From Kytococcus schroeteri (GTDB taxonomy: Bacteria > Actinomycetota > Actinomycetes > Actinomycetales > Dermatophilaceae), in assembly GCF_042433515.1 (NCBI RefSeq), contig NZ_JBHLVH010000028.1, positions 1-64,000 of the forward strand: 64,000 nucleotides of DNA, written 5' to 3'. Below the pieces are notes generated by a model, which saw nothing but the letters and a program-made list of their open reading frames with translations, was not told the DNA's origin and made no database searches. Positions 27,875-36,121 of the stretch are shown in pieces. Numbering within the stretch: the first letter of the stretch is position 1; every line of letters starts with the position of its first letter. A program made the translations under genes and the position numbers.

Positions 27875-28770
27875 CAGGCCGGACCGGTGCCCGGGCGGGG
27901 CTGGCTGCGCGCCGCCATCGAGCCGTTCTCCGGGTTGTCCGAGGGCAGGTGCAGGGGCAGCAGCGAGCGCGGCTCGCGCGGGACCTCGTCGCGGTGCACC
28001 ACGGTGGCCTTGAGCAGGGCGTACATGAGGCCGGCCTTCTCGCGGTCCACCGCGGCCGGGCCGGAGATGACGCCGCGCAGGAACCAGCCGGGGCCGTCCA
28101 CGCCCACGAAGCGCACCGGCGCGGTCCTGGCCTCCCCCTGGCCGTCACCGAGCTGGCCGGTGCGCGGCATGCGCGCGTGGATCTCCGGGCCCAGCGGGCC
28201 GTCCACCACGGCGCCGTGGCTGCCGGAGCGCTCCAGGCCCTCCACGAGGCCGGAGCGGATGTCCTCCCACAGCCCGCCGCTCAGCGGGGCGGCGTAGGCC
28301 TGGAGCTGCAGGTTGGAGTCGCCCACGAGGACGTTCACCGCCGTGACGGCGCCGGTGGCGCGGTCGGACTCCAGGCGCATCTGCATGCCGCCCACGCCGG
28401 GCACCCAGATCGAGCCCATGTCCACGCGGTTGCGGGGCGAGGGCACCTCGGTGGAGTCGTACGGGCCGGTGGCGCGCAGGCCCTCGGGGCGCGGCAGGCC
28501 CAGCGCGGCGGCCTCCTCGGACTCGGCGCGCAGCATGTCGCGCTGCTCGGGCTCCATCTCGGCGGCCTCGTCGGGGAGCTCCTCGGCCGCGGCGGTCTCG
28601 GACGCGGGCTCGACCGCGGCCACGATGCCCTCCAGGCCGCCCATCCGGTCCACCTCGTCGGCGGAGAGGCCGAGCTCCCGCAGCTCGTCGTCGGTCAGGT
28701 CGGAGCCACGCACGGACCCGGCCGGGGCCTGGTGGTCGGGCTGGGTGCGGGACCGCTTGAACAGTGCCAT
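27874..28770 (-). CDS. DUF3710 family protein
   Basis: A 298-residue soluble protein. The first 90 residues are acidic and low-complexity (DELRELGLSADEVD, then Glu/Ala stretches). The conserved DUF3710 core starts near GPYDSTEVPSP and includes DMGSIWVPGVGGMQMRLE, a WEDIRSGLVEGL helix and VDGPGWFLRGVISGPAA, ending in LLPLHLP. No catalytic motif. It lies between dut and DUF3159 on the same strand, 44 bases after dut, an arrangement conserved in many actinobacteria. Confidence 0.88.
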   Translation of the reverse strand: MALFKRSRTQPDHQAPAGSVRGSDLTDDELRELGLSADEVDRMGGLEGIVAAVEPASETAAAEELPDEAAEMEPEQRDMLRAESEEAAALGLPRPEGLRATGPYDSTEVPSPRNRVDMGSIWVPGVGGMQMRLESDRATGAVTAVNVLVGDSNLQLQAYAAPLSGGLWEDIRSGLVEGLERSGSHGAVVDGPLGPEIHARMPRTGQLGDGQGEARTAPVRFVGVDGPGWFLRGVISGPAAVDREKAGLMYALLKATVVHRDEVPREPRSLLPLHLPSDNPENGSMAARSQPRPGTGPA

Positions 28771-28814
28771 GCCTTAGGTGTCTCCTCGTCGGTGCGGCGG
28801 GTGGTGCCAGGTGC

Positions 28815-29261
28815 TCAGCGTCCGGTGGACCCGTGTCCGCCGGTGCCGCGCTCGGTGGTGCCCAACAGCGCCACGTCCTCGACCTCCTCGATGGCGGGGA
28901 GCTCCACCCGCTGCACGAGCAGCTGGGCGATGCGGTCCCCGACACCCACCGTAAAGGGTGCGGTCCGGTCGGTGTTCAGCAGGCACACGCGGACCTCCCC
29001 GCGGTAGCCGGCGTCGATGGTGCCCGGCGCGTTCACCACGGTGATGCCGTGGCGTGCGGCCAGCCCGGAACGGGGGTGGACCAGGCCCACCGTGCCCGGT
29101 TCCAGGGCCACCGCGATGCCGGTGCCCACGAGGGCCCGCTCGCCGGGGGCCAGGGTGACCTCCTCGCTGGCGTACAGGTCCGCACCCGCGTCGTCGGCGT
29201 GCGCCCGGGTGGGCAGCGTGGCCGACGGCGTGAGGCGGGCGACGCGCAGCGAGGGGGTCAT
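28815..29261 (-). CDS. dut: dUTP diphosphatase
   Basis: A trimeric dUTPase of 148 residues which hydrolyses dUTP to dUMP and pyrophosphate, keeping uracil out of DNA and supplying thymidylate synthesis. All five motifs are visible: DAGADLYA (1), PRSGLAARHGI (2), NAPGTIDAGYRGEV (3, with catalytic Asp and Tyr), VGDRIAQLLV (4) and the C-terminal GTTERGTGGHGSTG (5). It follows the DUF4193 gene closely on the same strand (7 bases). Confidence 0.96.
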   Translation of the reverse strand: MTPSLRVARLTPSATLPTRAHADDAGADLYASEEVTLAPGERALVGTGIAVALEPGTVGLVHPRSGLAARHGITVVNAPGTIDAGYRGEVRVCLLNTDRTAPFTVGVGDRIAQLLVQRVELPAIEEVEDVALLGTTERGTGGHGSTGR

Positions 29262-29268
29262 CGTGCTC

Positions 29269-29565
29269 TCAGGCGCACTCCGAGCAGACGAGCTGGCCGT
29301 TCTTCTCGGCGGCCAGCTGGCTGCGGTGGTGCACCAGGAAGCAGGAGGAGCAGGTGAATTCGTCGGTCTGCGTGGGCAGCACGCGCACCGACAGCTCCTC
29401 GGAGGAGAGGTCGGCGCCGGGCAGCTCGAAGCCCTCGGCCTGCTCGGTCTCGTCGACGTCGACGTTGCCGGAGGTGGTGTCGCCGCGGCGGTTCTTCAAC
29501 TCCTCGATCGAGTCGGCCTCGATGTCGTCGTCGTTCTTGCGCGGAGCGTCGTAATCGGTCGCCAC
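29269..29565 (-). CDS. DUF4193 family protein
   Basis: A 98-residue actinobacterial protein with an acidic first half (DYDAPRKNDDDIEADSIEEL) and a C-terminal zinc-ribbon-like part, CSSCFLVHHR...LVCSEC, with two CxxC pairs. The GTG at 29565 is preferred to the ATG at 29571: AGGAG touches the ATG but is six bases before the GTG, and starting at GTG gives the family's usual MATDYDAPRK. Function unknown; RNA or protein binding through the zinc site is only a guess. Confidence 0.88.
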   Translation of the reverse strand: MATDYDAPRKNDDDIEADSIEELKNRRGDTTSGNVDVDETEQAEGFELPGADLSSEELSVRVLPTQTDEFTCSSCFLVHHRSQLAAEKNGQLVCSECA

Positions 29566-29655
29566 AGCCATCTCCTGGAAGTAAGGGACACCGCGCCGGG
29601 CCGGCGCAGCACGCGCGGAGAGTGCACCATCCGCGGGGATTTTGCAACACCGTTG

Positions 29656-29679
29656 CCGGCGCGGTGATTCCCGCGCCGG
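29656..29679 (-). terminator. Hairpin just after the inositol-monophosphatase-like gene
   Basis: CCGGCGCGG (29656-29664) and CCGCGCCGG (29671-29679) are perfect 9-base arms around TGATTC, directly beyond the stop codon (29681-29683) on the minus strand. The following bases are AT-richer (gttgcaaaat), consistent with termination. Confidence 0.65.
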
Positions 29680-29680
29680 A

Positions 29681-30577
29681 TCACGCCTCCAGCCGCACCA
29701 GCTCGTCGTGCAGCCAGCGGCCCACCGACGGCCCGCCGGCCACCACCACGGGGTCCCCCAGCGGGGCACCTCCCAGGCCGCCGACGACGCCCCCGGCCTC
29801 GCTCACCACGAGCACCCCGGCGGCGTGGTCCCACACCTGCGTGCCCTTCTCGTAGTAGGCGTCCAGGCGGCCGGCGGCCACGCAGCACAGGTCGAGGGCG
29901 GCCGAGCCCATGCGGCGCAGGTCGCGCACCTGCGGCAGCAGCGCGGCGGCCACCCGACCCTGCTCGCGGCGGCGCCCGGCGTCGTACCCGAACCCGGTGC
30001 CCACCAGGGCGCGGCCCGGGTCCTCCAGAGAGGTGACCGCCAAGGACCGCTCGCGCCCGTCGGGGCCCTGCAGCACCGCCCCCTGCCCGAGGCCGGCGTG
30101 GAAGAGCTCGCCCCAGACCGGGGCGCCCACGGCACCGGCCACGGTGCGCCAGGCGCCCGGCGTGCGCGGGTCGCCCACCACGCACGCCACCGAGACCCCC
30201 CAGGCCGGCAGGCCGTAGAGGTAGTTCACGGTGCCGTCGACGGGGTCCACCACCCACGTGAGGCCCGACGCACCCGCTGCCCCCTCGGCGCCGTACTCCT
30301 CCCCCAGCACCGCGTCGTCCGGGCGCGCTGCGGCCAGCTGCTCGCGGAGCCACTGCTCACTGGCCCGGTCGGCCGCGGTCACCACGTCGGTGGCCGAGGA
30401 CTTGGTGTCGGCCACCTCGACGGTGTCCGGCCTCCCGGCCAGCAGCCGTTCGCCGGCCTCGCGGGCCAGGCGGGCGGCCAGGGCGCGCAGCGAGGCGATC
30501 GTCCCGGCACCGGGCACCGGCAGGTCACCGGCACCGGCGGGCACGGCGCCGAAGGTGACGGTGGGCTGCTCAGCCAT
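29681..30577 (-). CDS. Inositol monophosphatase family protein
   Basis: A 298-residue Mg-dependent sugar phosphatase of the IMPase/FIG superfamily. Metal-site motifs are GEEYGAEG (Glu), WVVDPVDGTVNY (DPxDG) and the late Asp in YYEKGTQVWDHAAGVLVVSEAGG. The substrate could be myo-inositol 1-phosphate, another sugar phosphate or a nucleotide phosphate; sequence alone does not decide. The ATG lies inside the end of hemH (8-base overlap), so it is probably translated from the hemH transcript. Confidence 0.9.
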   Translation of the reverse strand: MAEQPTVTFGAVPAGAGDLPVPGAGTIASLRALAARLAREAGERLLAGRPDTVEVADTKSSATDVVTAADRASEQWLREQLAAARPDDAVLGEEYGAEGAAGASGLTWVVDPVDGTVNYLYGLPAWGVSVACVVGDPRTPGAWRTVAGAVGAPVWGELFHAGLGQGAVLQGPDGRERSLAVTSLEDPGRALVGTGFGYDAGRRREQGRVAAALLPQVRDLRRMGSAALDLCCVAAGRLDAYYEKGTQVWDHAAGVLVVSEAGGVVGGLGGAPLGDPVVVAGGPSVGRWLHDELVRLEA

Positions 30578-31721
30578 CGGCCTGCTCCCGGTACCAGGCG
30601 GGCTGCTCGGCCGGGTCGCCGCACAGCGCCGGCAGCGCCTCGCGCAGGTTGGGGCAGCACCCCGGCGCGCACTGCGAGGGCATGGCCGGCGAGGGCGGCC
30701 ACTGGCGGTGCTCCACCGCCTCGCCGCGGGTCTCGGCGGCCCGCTCCAGCAGCAGGTCCACCAGCCCGGAGACGAACTGCCGGTCGGTGCCCACGGTGGG
30801 CACGCGCACCATCGACAGGCCGTGCTCGGCGGCGGTGGCAGTGGCCTCCACGTCGAGGTCGTAGACCACCTCCATGTGGTCGCTCACGAACCCGATGGGG
30901 GCCACCGCCACCGCGGTGAAGCCCTCGCCGGCGAGCGCCTCCAGGTGGTCGTTGACGTCCGGCTCCAGCCACGGGTGGTGCGGGGCGCCGGAGCGCGAGC
31001 AGTACACGAGGTCGGTGCGCAGCACGGCGCCGAAGGTGGCCTCCAGCTCGTCCTCGATCGCGCCGGTGAGCTGCTCGTGCTGGCGCTGGTACACCTCGCC
31101 GTCGCTGTCGCCCGGGCCGGAGGTCTCGTCCATGGCCACCGGGATGGAGTGGGTCACCATCACCACGGCCACCTGCTCGGGGCGGTGCTCGGCGAGCAGG
31201 CCTCGGACGGCCTCGGTCACCAGGTGGGCGTTGGTGGCCGAGAAGCCCGGGGCGTGGACGTAGGGGCGCACCTTGTCGATGCGCACCGGCGCTCCCCCGG
31301 CGTCGTGGTGGTCGACCACGGCCTGCGCGAGGTTCTCCCGGTACTGCCGGCAGCTGGAGTAGCTGGAGTAAGCGCTGGTGGTCAGCGCCAGCAGGCGGCG
31401 GTGGCCCGCGGCCGAGGCCTCGGCCACGACGTCGGACAGGAAGGGCGCGCTGTTGCGGTTGCCCCAGAGCACCGGCACCTCCACCTCGCGGCGGGCGAGC
31501 TCGGCCTCGAGGGCGGCCAGCAGGGCGCGGTTCTGGTCGTTGATGGGGCTGCGTCCGCCGAAGTGGTGGTAGTGCGCACCCACCTCCTCGAGGCGCTCGT
31601 CGGGGATGCCGCGGCCGGCGGTCACGCGGCGCAGGAAGGGCAGCACCTCCTCGGGGGCCTCCGGGCCACCGAAGCTGGTGAGCAGCACCGCGTCGTACGG
31701 CGCGAGGGGCGAGTCGGTCAT
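30570..31721 (-). CDS. hemH: Ferrochelatase (coproporphyrin ferrochelatase, [2Fe-2S] type)
   Basis: It inserts ferrous iron into coproporphyrin III, the step before HemQ. Of 383 residues, the start MTDSPLAPYDAVLLTSFGGPE and the catalytic-region motifs GNRNSAPFL, THSIPVAM and PIGFVSDHMEVVYDLD are typical. An internal SSCRQYRENL cysteine plus a C-terminal CAPGCC cluster and LCGD match the iron-sulfur ligands of actinobacterial ferrochelatases. The ATG at 31721 overlaps the TRIC gene stop by four bases; the frame is open further upstream but unrelated. It is 19 kb from the other hem genes. Confidence 0.94.
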   Translation of the reverse strand: MTDSPLAPYDAVLLTSFGGPEAPEEVLPFLRRVTAGRGIPDERLEEVGAHYHHFGGRSPINDQNRALLAALEAELARREVEVPVLWGNRNSAPFLSDVVAEASAAGHRRLLALTTSAYSSYSSCRQYRENLAQAVVDHHDAGGAPVRIDKVRPYVHAPGFSATNAHLVTEAVRGLLAEHRPEQVAVVMVTHSIPVAMDETSGPGDSDGEVYQRQHEQLTGAIEDELEATFGAVLRTDLVYCSRSGAPHHPWLEPDVNDHLEALAGEGFTAVAVAPIGFVSDHMEVVYDLDVEATATAAEHGLSMVRVPTVGTDRQFVSGLVDLLLERAAETRGEAVEHRQWPPSPAMPSQCAPGCCPNLREALPALCGDPAEQPAWYREQADG

Positions 31722-32353
31722 CGGGCGTCTCCTGTCGTCAGGGCCTGGGGCAGGTGCCAGTCGAACACGATGCTGGCGATGCGGATTCCGAACACGACCC
31801 CGATGATGGGCCACACGGTCTGCGGGGACACCAGGCCGTGCTCGTGGGCCAGCGCCGTGAGCGTGGCGCCCAGCAGCGCGGGCAGGGCGTAGAGCTCGCG
31901 GCGCAGCAGCTCGGGCACCTGGCCGGCCACCACGTCGCGCAGCACCCCGCCGCCCACCGCCGAGACGGTGCCCACGATGACGGCGGTCACCGGGCCCACC
32001 TCCGCGCGCGTGGCCACGAGCGTCCCCGAGACGCAGAAGAAGGCCAGCCCCAGGGCGTCGAGCAGCCGGATGGGGCGCTGCACCCGGTGCATGCCGGTGT
32101 GCAGGGCGAAGGTGACCAGGCCGCCGAGCACGGCGGCGGTGATCATGCGCCAGTCCGAGACCCCCATCGGCGGGACGGCCCCGATGAGGACGTCGCGGAT
32201 GGTGCCGCCCCCGAGCCCGGTGAGCCAGGCGAGCACGAGCACGCCCACGAGGTCGAGGCCGCGCCGCACCGCCACCAGCGCGCCGGAGACCGCGAACGCG
32301 AAGACCCCCACGAGGTCCAGCGCGAGCGCGAGGGCCGGTTCGAAGGGGGTCAC
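31718..32353 (-). CDS. TRIC cation channel family (UPF0126) membrane protein
   Basis: The 211-residue protein has seven hydrophobic segments and an internal duplication: LTGLGGGTIRDVLIG in the first half and VSAVGGGVLRDVVAG in the second. The repeated GGxxRD motif is the mark of bacterial TRIC channels, which form homotrimeric potassium/sodium-permeable pores. Older annotations call the family UPF0126 or YicG-like, sometimes a glycine transporter. It is first in a coupled TRIC-hemH-IMPase operon, although no functional link to heme is evident. Confidence 0.9.
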   Translation of the reverse strand: MTPFEPALALALDLVGVFAFAVSGALVAVRRGLDLVGVLVLAWLTGLGGGTIRDVLIGAVPPMGVSDWRMITAAVLGGLVTFALHTGMHRVQRPIRLLDALGLAFFCVSGTLVATRAEVGPVTAVIVGTVSAVGGGVLRDVVAGQVPELLRRELYALPALLGATLTALAHEHGLVSPQTVWPIIGVVFGIRIASIVFDWHLPQALTTGDAR

Positions 32354-32499
32354 CGCGTCATCCTAGGCCGCGGCGTGGTACCCGACGCGACGCCCGGGCC
32401 CGTGGCATGGTGCGATGGAGCCCCGCCGCACGTCGTGGCCGCGGGACACCGACGAGAGCCCACCGCCGCAGGTGGCGGGACCGATGCGAGGAGTTGCCG

Positions 32500-33501
32500 A
32501 TGGACGAGCTCACCTTCCTCGGGGTCGATGACTCCGGGGACCACCTGCTGCTGCAGGACGCCGCGGGCACCCGGTACACGGTGGCCGTCACCCCGGCGCT
32601 CACCACCGCCCTGCGCCGCCGTCCCGAGCACGCCGTGTCGGCCGCCCCGGAGGTGGCCGTGACGCCGCGCGAGGTGCAGGCCATGATCCGCGCCGGTGCG
32701 AGCACCGAGGAGGTGGCCGAGGCCTCCGGGTGGAGCACGGACAAGATCGGCCGCTACGAGGCGCCCATCCTCGCCGAGCGCGGCCACGTGGCGGGTCTGG
32801 CCCGGGGGGCCTTCCTGCCCTCCTTCGGGCGGGGTTCCTCCCCCACCCTGGAGAAGCGCGTCAAGGAGCGTCTGGTGATGCGCGGCCTGCGCCCGGACGA
32901 CGCGTGGTGGGACGCCTGGCGCCAGGACGGCACCCCGTGGGCCGTGAGCCTGTCCTTCGAGGCCGGCGGGCGCACCCGCACCGCGGTGTGGCACTTCGAC
33001 CCCATGACCTCGGCCCTGACCCCGCAGGACGACGAGGCCCGGTGGCTGAGCACCGCCGAGGAGGACGGCTTCGAGGACGACGCCCCGGCCGCGGCCCAGG
33101 AGGCCCCGGCCGCGCCGGGCGTCGGGCACGAGCCGGTGAGCCACGCCCGCACCACCCGCGGCGAGGCGGGGGGCCCGCTGCCGACGGCCCCCGGCACGTC
33201 CCGTGGGCAGGAGGGCGAGCAGGCCGGCGACGAGCACGCCGATGAAGCCGACCAGGCGACCGACGTCTCCGGGGACCACCGCCGCGCCCAGTCGCCGGAG
33301 AGCGCCCCCGAGCACGACGCCGCCGACGAGCCGGCCCCGCAGGAGCCCACCCGCACCGGTGGGGCCGCGGTGCCCGAGCCGGTCGAGGAGCCGCAGGAGC
33401 GCGAGGCACCCCTGGCCCCGCGGCAGCGCTCGCAGAAGCGCCGTGGGCGCCCGTCGGTGCCCAGCTGGGACGACATCATGTTCGGCGGCTCCAAGGGCTG
33501 A
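32500..33501 (+). CDS. sepH: Cell division protein SepH (DUF3071)
   Basis: SepH is an actinobacterial FtsZ-binding protein that promotes Z-ring assembly. The 333-residue product has the conserved N-terminal domain (MDELTFLGVDDSGDHLLL), a helix-turn-helix-like segment (VTPREVQAMIRAGASTEEVAE, about 57-90), and the WWDAWRQDGTPWAVSLSFEAGGR region. From about 190 it is a long acidic/Pro-rich disordered tail, ending in the conserved RRGRPSVPSWDDIMFGG motif. ATG at 32500 with GCGAGGAG ten bases upstream. Confidence 0.94.
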   Translation: MDELTFLGVDDSGDHLLLQDAAGTRYTVAVTPALTTALRRRPEHAVSAAPEVAVTPREVQAMIRAGASTEEVAEASGWSTDKIGRYEAPILAERGHVAGLARGAFLPSFGRGSSPTLEKRVKERLVMRGLRPDDAWWDAWRQDGTPWAVSLSFEAGGRTRTAVWHFDPMTSALTPQDDEARWLSTAEEDGFEDDAPAAAQEAPAAPGVGHEPVSHARTTRGEAGGPLPTAPGTSRGQEGEQAGDEHADEADQATDVSGDHRRAQSPESAPEHDAADEPAPQEPTRTGGAAVPEPVEEPQEREAPLAPRQRSQKRRGRPSVPSWDDIMFGGSKG

Positions 33502-33518
33502 GCCCCTCGCCCGCCCGT

Positions 33519-33559
33519 CGCGGTGCCCCCGTCCTGCTCAGCGAGGCGGGGGCACCGCG
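33519..33559. terminator. Bidirectional hairpin between sepH and tdk
   Basis: CGCGGTGCCCCCG (33519-33531) pairs perfectly with CGGGGGCACCGCG (33547-33559). The stem spans the end of the tdk coding sequence (its stop is at 33538-33540), so it can terminate both convergent transcripts. Confidence 0.65.
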
Positions 33560-34221
33560 CACACGTCGAGGTCGAAGGGCAGCAGCTCCCCCTCGGGCGA
33601 GGAGACCCGTGCCACGTGCGAGGTCATACGCCGCATGAAGTGGCGACGGCAGAGCACCTCGTACTCCACCTGCGGCGTGGGCGCGTCCGAGCCGCCGACG
33701 TCGCCCACGGCCACCTGGTCGCCGTCGGTGACCATGTGCCCGTCCACCACGCGGGCGTTGTGCGTGGCGCGGCGGCCGCACCAGCACAGGGCCTCCACCT
33801 GCAGCAGGTGGGTGCGGTCGGCGAGCTCCAGCAGGCGCTTGCTGCCGGGGAACAGCTGGGCGCGGAAGTCGGCGGTGATGCCGAACGCGAAGACGTCCAC
33901 CTCCAGCTCGTCCACGAGGCGCGCCAGCTGCTCCACCTGCGCGGCGCTGTAGAACTGCGCCTCGTCGCAGATGAGGTAGTGCACCGGGCGGCCCTTGGTG
34001 GCCTCGGCCACCACCATCGCGAAGAAGTCGAGCTGGTCGTGCACCTCGAGGGCCTCGCGCTGCAGGCCCAGACGGGAGCTGACGGTGGCCTCCCCGGCGC
34101 GGTCGTGGGAGGTGAACACCAGACCGTGGCGGCCACGGGCCCGGTGGTTGTGGTCCATCTGCAGCGCCAGGGTGGACTTGCCGCAGTCCATGGTGCCGGT
34201 GAAGAAGGCGAGCTCAGCCAC
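33538..34221 (-). CDS. tdk: Thymidine kinase (type II)
   Basis: It phosphorylates thymidine to dTMP for salvage. The 227 residues include the P-loop GTMDCGKS near residues 9-16, a Walker-B-like LICDEAQFY with the catalytic Glu, the lasso region, and zinc ligands in CWCGRRA and VLCRRHF. It is followed by a longer C-terminal tail than in E. coli Tdk, which is usual for actinobacteria. The ATG is three bases after the phosphodiesterase stop, so both probably share a transcript. Confidence 0.94.
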   Translation of the reverse strand: MAELAFFTGTMDCGKSTLALQMDHNHRARGRHGLVFTSHDRAGEATVSSRLGLQREALEVHDQLDFFAMVVAEATKGRPVHYLICDEAQFYSAAQVEQLARLVDELEVDVFAFGITADFRAQLFPGSKRLLELADRTHLLQVEALCWCGRRATHNARVVDGHMVTDGDQVAVGDVGGSDAPTPQVEYEVLCRRHFMRRMTSHVARVSSPEGELLPFDLDVCAVPPPR

Positions 34222-34224
34222 GGG

Positions 34225-35454
34225 TCACCGAGCCGGCAGGAGCACGTCGGGCACCAGCAGCTCCTCGCGGTGCAGACCGCCGTGCCAGCCCTTGAGCGAC
34301 ATCTGGCCGGTGCTGTCCGGCCCCGGCACGAAGGCCAGGAAGCGGTCGTCCCGGGCCACCACGAGCACGTCGCCGATGCGGGACAGGTTCTCCGCGGTGG
34401 TGCCGGGGCCGAACCAGCCCGAGGCCACCGCCTCGGCACGGGTCACCACGAGCGCGCCGTCCCCGGCGGCCTCGCGCCAGGCGTCCACGAGCTCGGCCTG
34501 CTGGGCCCGGTCCGGCTCACCCTGGCGTCCCTCGGGGGACTCGTCGGCCCGGGGCAGGTACAGGAAGCGACAGCGCGGGTCACCGGCCACCGCGGCCACC
34601 CCCTCCACGAGGTGGGCGTGCTGCGGGTCGTCGGTGCGCAGGGCCCCGGCCGGGTCGATGCCGAGCATGCCGTGGTCGGCGGTCAGCGAGAAGTGGACCC
34701 CCGGCGGCAGGCCCTCCACGAGCTCGCGCAGGGCGGCGTCCACCTCCTCCAGGGCGCCGGTCCAGTCCACCGAGCCGGGCCCCTGGGCGTGGCCGATCTG
34801 GTCGAGCACCGGCCAGTACAGGTAGGCCGCCGTCGGCTCGCTGCGGCTGGAGCGGCGCGCGAGGTCGAGCCCGGCGGCGGTCCAGGCACCCAGCCCGTCC
34901 GCGGGCAGGTAGGTGCCCCCGCGCTGGGCGGCCCGGGTGAGGGCCGAGGTGGCGAACTTCTTCTGTCCCACGCGTACCACGCGCACCCCGGCATCGGCCA
35001 GGCGGCCGAAGAGGGTGGGCTGGGTCTGCCAGGCCAGCGGGTCCGGTCCGTCCTTCCACGAGAGGTGGTTGAACACCGTGGAGGTGCGCGGGTCGCGCAC
35101 CGCGTAGCCCACGTGGCCGTGCACCGCCGGCGGCACGCCGGTGGCGTGCGTGGCCAGGGAGACGGCGGTGGTGCTGGGGAAGCCGCAGACCGCCGGGGTG
35201 CTCACCTGCGGGTCCTGCAGCAGCGAGCGCAGGAAGGGTGCGTGCCCGGCGTAGCGCTCCAGCGTGGTCCAGCCCAGGCCGTCCAGCAGCACGCTCACCA
35301 CGCCGTGGGCCGGCGGCAGCTCGCGGACGGGCAGGTCCGGCAGGTCGACGCCCAGAGAGGCGCCGAGGCTCGCGAAGAGGGAGGCCAGGCCGCCCGGCGC
35401 GTAGCCCAGGGCGGGGTCGACGGACTCGATGTCCAGCAGCGGGTGCGTGCTCAC
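34225..35454 (-). CDS. Alkaline-phosphatase-superfamily nucleotide pyrophosphatase/phosphodiesterase
   Basis: The 409-residue protein has the two-metal site of the superfamily: Asp in VSVLLDGLGW, the threonine nucleophile in GFPSTTAVSLATHATG, Asp/His in YWPVLDQIGHAQG, the ADHG motif in LTADHGMLGID, and the last His in GWHGGLHREE. No signal peptide is seen, so it is likely cytoplasmic. It should hydrolyse a phosphodiester or phosphomonoester; the substrate is unknown. It lies between DUF5998 (8 bases) and tdk (3 bases) in one operon. Confidence 0.9.
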   Translation of the reverse strand: MSTHPLLDIESVDPALGYAPGGLASLFASLGASLGVDLPDLPVRELPPAHGVVSVLLDGLGWTTLERYAGHAPFLRSLLQDPQVSTPAVCGFPSTTAVSLATHATGVPPAVHGHVGYAVRDPRTSTVFNHLSWKDGPDPLAWQTQPTLFGRLADAGVRVVRVGQKKFATSALTRAAQRGGTYLPADGLGAWTAAGLDLARRSSRSEPTAAYLYWPVLDQIGHAQGPGSVDWTGALEEVDAALRELVEGLPPGVHFSLTADHGMLGIDPAGALRTDDPQHAHLVEGVAAVAGDPRCRFLYLPRADESPEGRQGEPDRAQQAELVDAWREAAGDGALVVTRAEAVASGWFGPGTTAENLSRIGDVLVVARDDRFLAFVPGPDSTGQMSLKGWHGGLHREELLVPDVLLPAR

Positions 35455-35462
35455 GCCGGACC

Positions 35463-36083
35463 TCAGCGCCCCAGGTTGGCCTGCACGGCGCGGGCGAAGT
35501 CCAGCGCCTCCTGCACCGCCTGGGCCCCGGAGACCTCCCCGCTGACGCGCAGCGAGATGTCGTCACCGGCCACCGTGCCCTCGTAGCCGTGGTCGCCCTC
35601 GCACTGCGGGTCGGCGCAGCCGGCCGGCACGAGGTCCAGGCGGCTGATCGCACCCCATCCGAGGGTCAGCGTGACCTCCCGGCCCAGGCTGCCCGGCCGG
35701 TAGTCCTCCGGGTTGGCCATGACGTGCGAGAGCACCACGCCGCGCAGACGGCTCAGCGGCACCGTCTCGGTGGTGGCCATGGCCACCGGCGCGGACTCCA
35801 CGTGCTCTGCCTCGCGGTCGTCGGCGTGCGCGATGACCAGCCGCCCGGGCGTGAGGACGAGCACCGTGAGGTGGCGCCGCACGGTGTCGGTGTCGAAGGT
35901 GGCCTCCTGGTGCACCAGGTGGGCCTGCACCTCCTGGCCCGCCACGGCGGTGGCCACCACGTCGGCCACGAGGGCCGGGTAGTAGCCGGCCGCCTCGATG
36001 TCGTCGGCCAGGTCCTGCGGCAGGGAGTCCGCGGGCACCTGGGGGTCGTGCGACTCGTGGAGGCGTCCAAGCATGGGGGTCAT
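35463..36083 (-). CDS. DUF5998 family protein
   Basis: A 206-residue actinobacterial protein with a conserved DDIEAAGYYPALVADVVATAV start (about 28-48), a VHQEATFDTDTVRRHLTVLVLTPGRLVIAHADD beta region, VPLSRLRGVVLSHV and the CADPQCEGDHGYEGT cysteine-containing loop. There is no membrane segment. Two starts are possible: ATG at 36083 (used here) or ATG at 36074, for which the upstream GGCAGG is better spaced. Function unknown; position beside the phosphodiesterase and tdk is typical. Confidence 0.85.
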   Translation of the reverse strand: MTPMLGRLHESHDPQVPADSLPQDLADDIEAAGYYPALVADVVATAVAGQEVQAHLVHQEATFDTDTVRRHLTVLVLTPGRLVIAHADDREAEHVESAPVAMATTETVPLSRLRGVVLSHVMANPEDYRPGSLGREVTLTLGWGAISRLDLVPAGCADPQCEGDHGYEGTVAGDDISLRVSGEVSGAQAVQEALDFARAVQANLGR

Positions 36084-36121
36084 CCTGCCACCCGGCACCG
36101 ACGACCTCCCGCTGGGCGGCC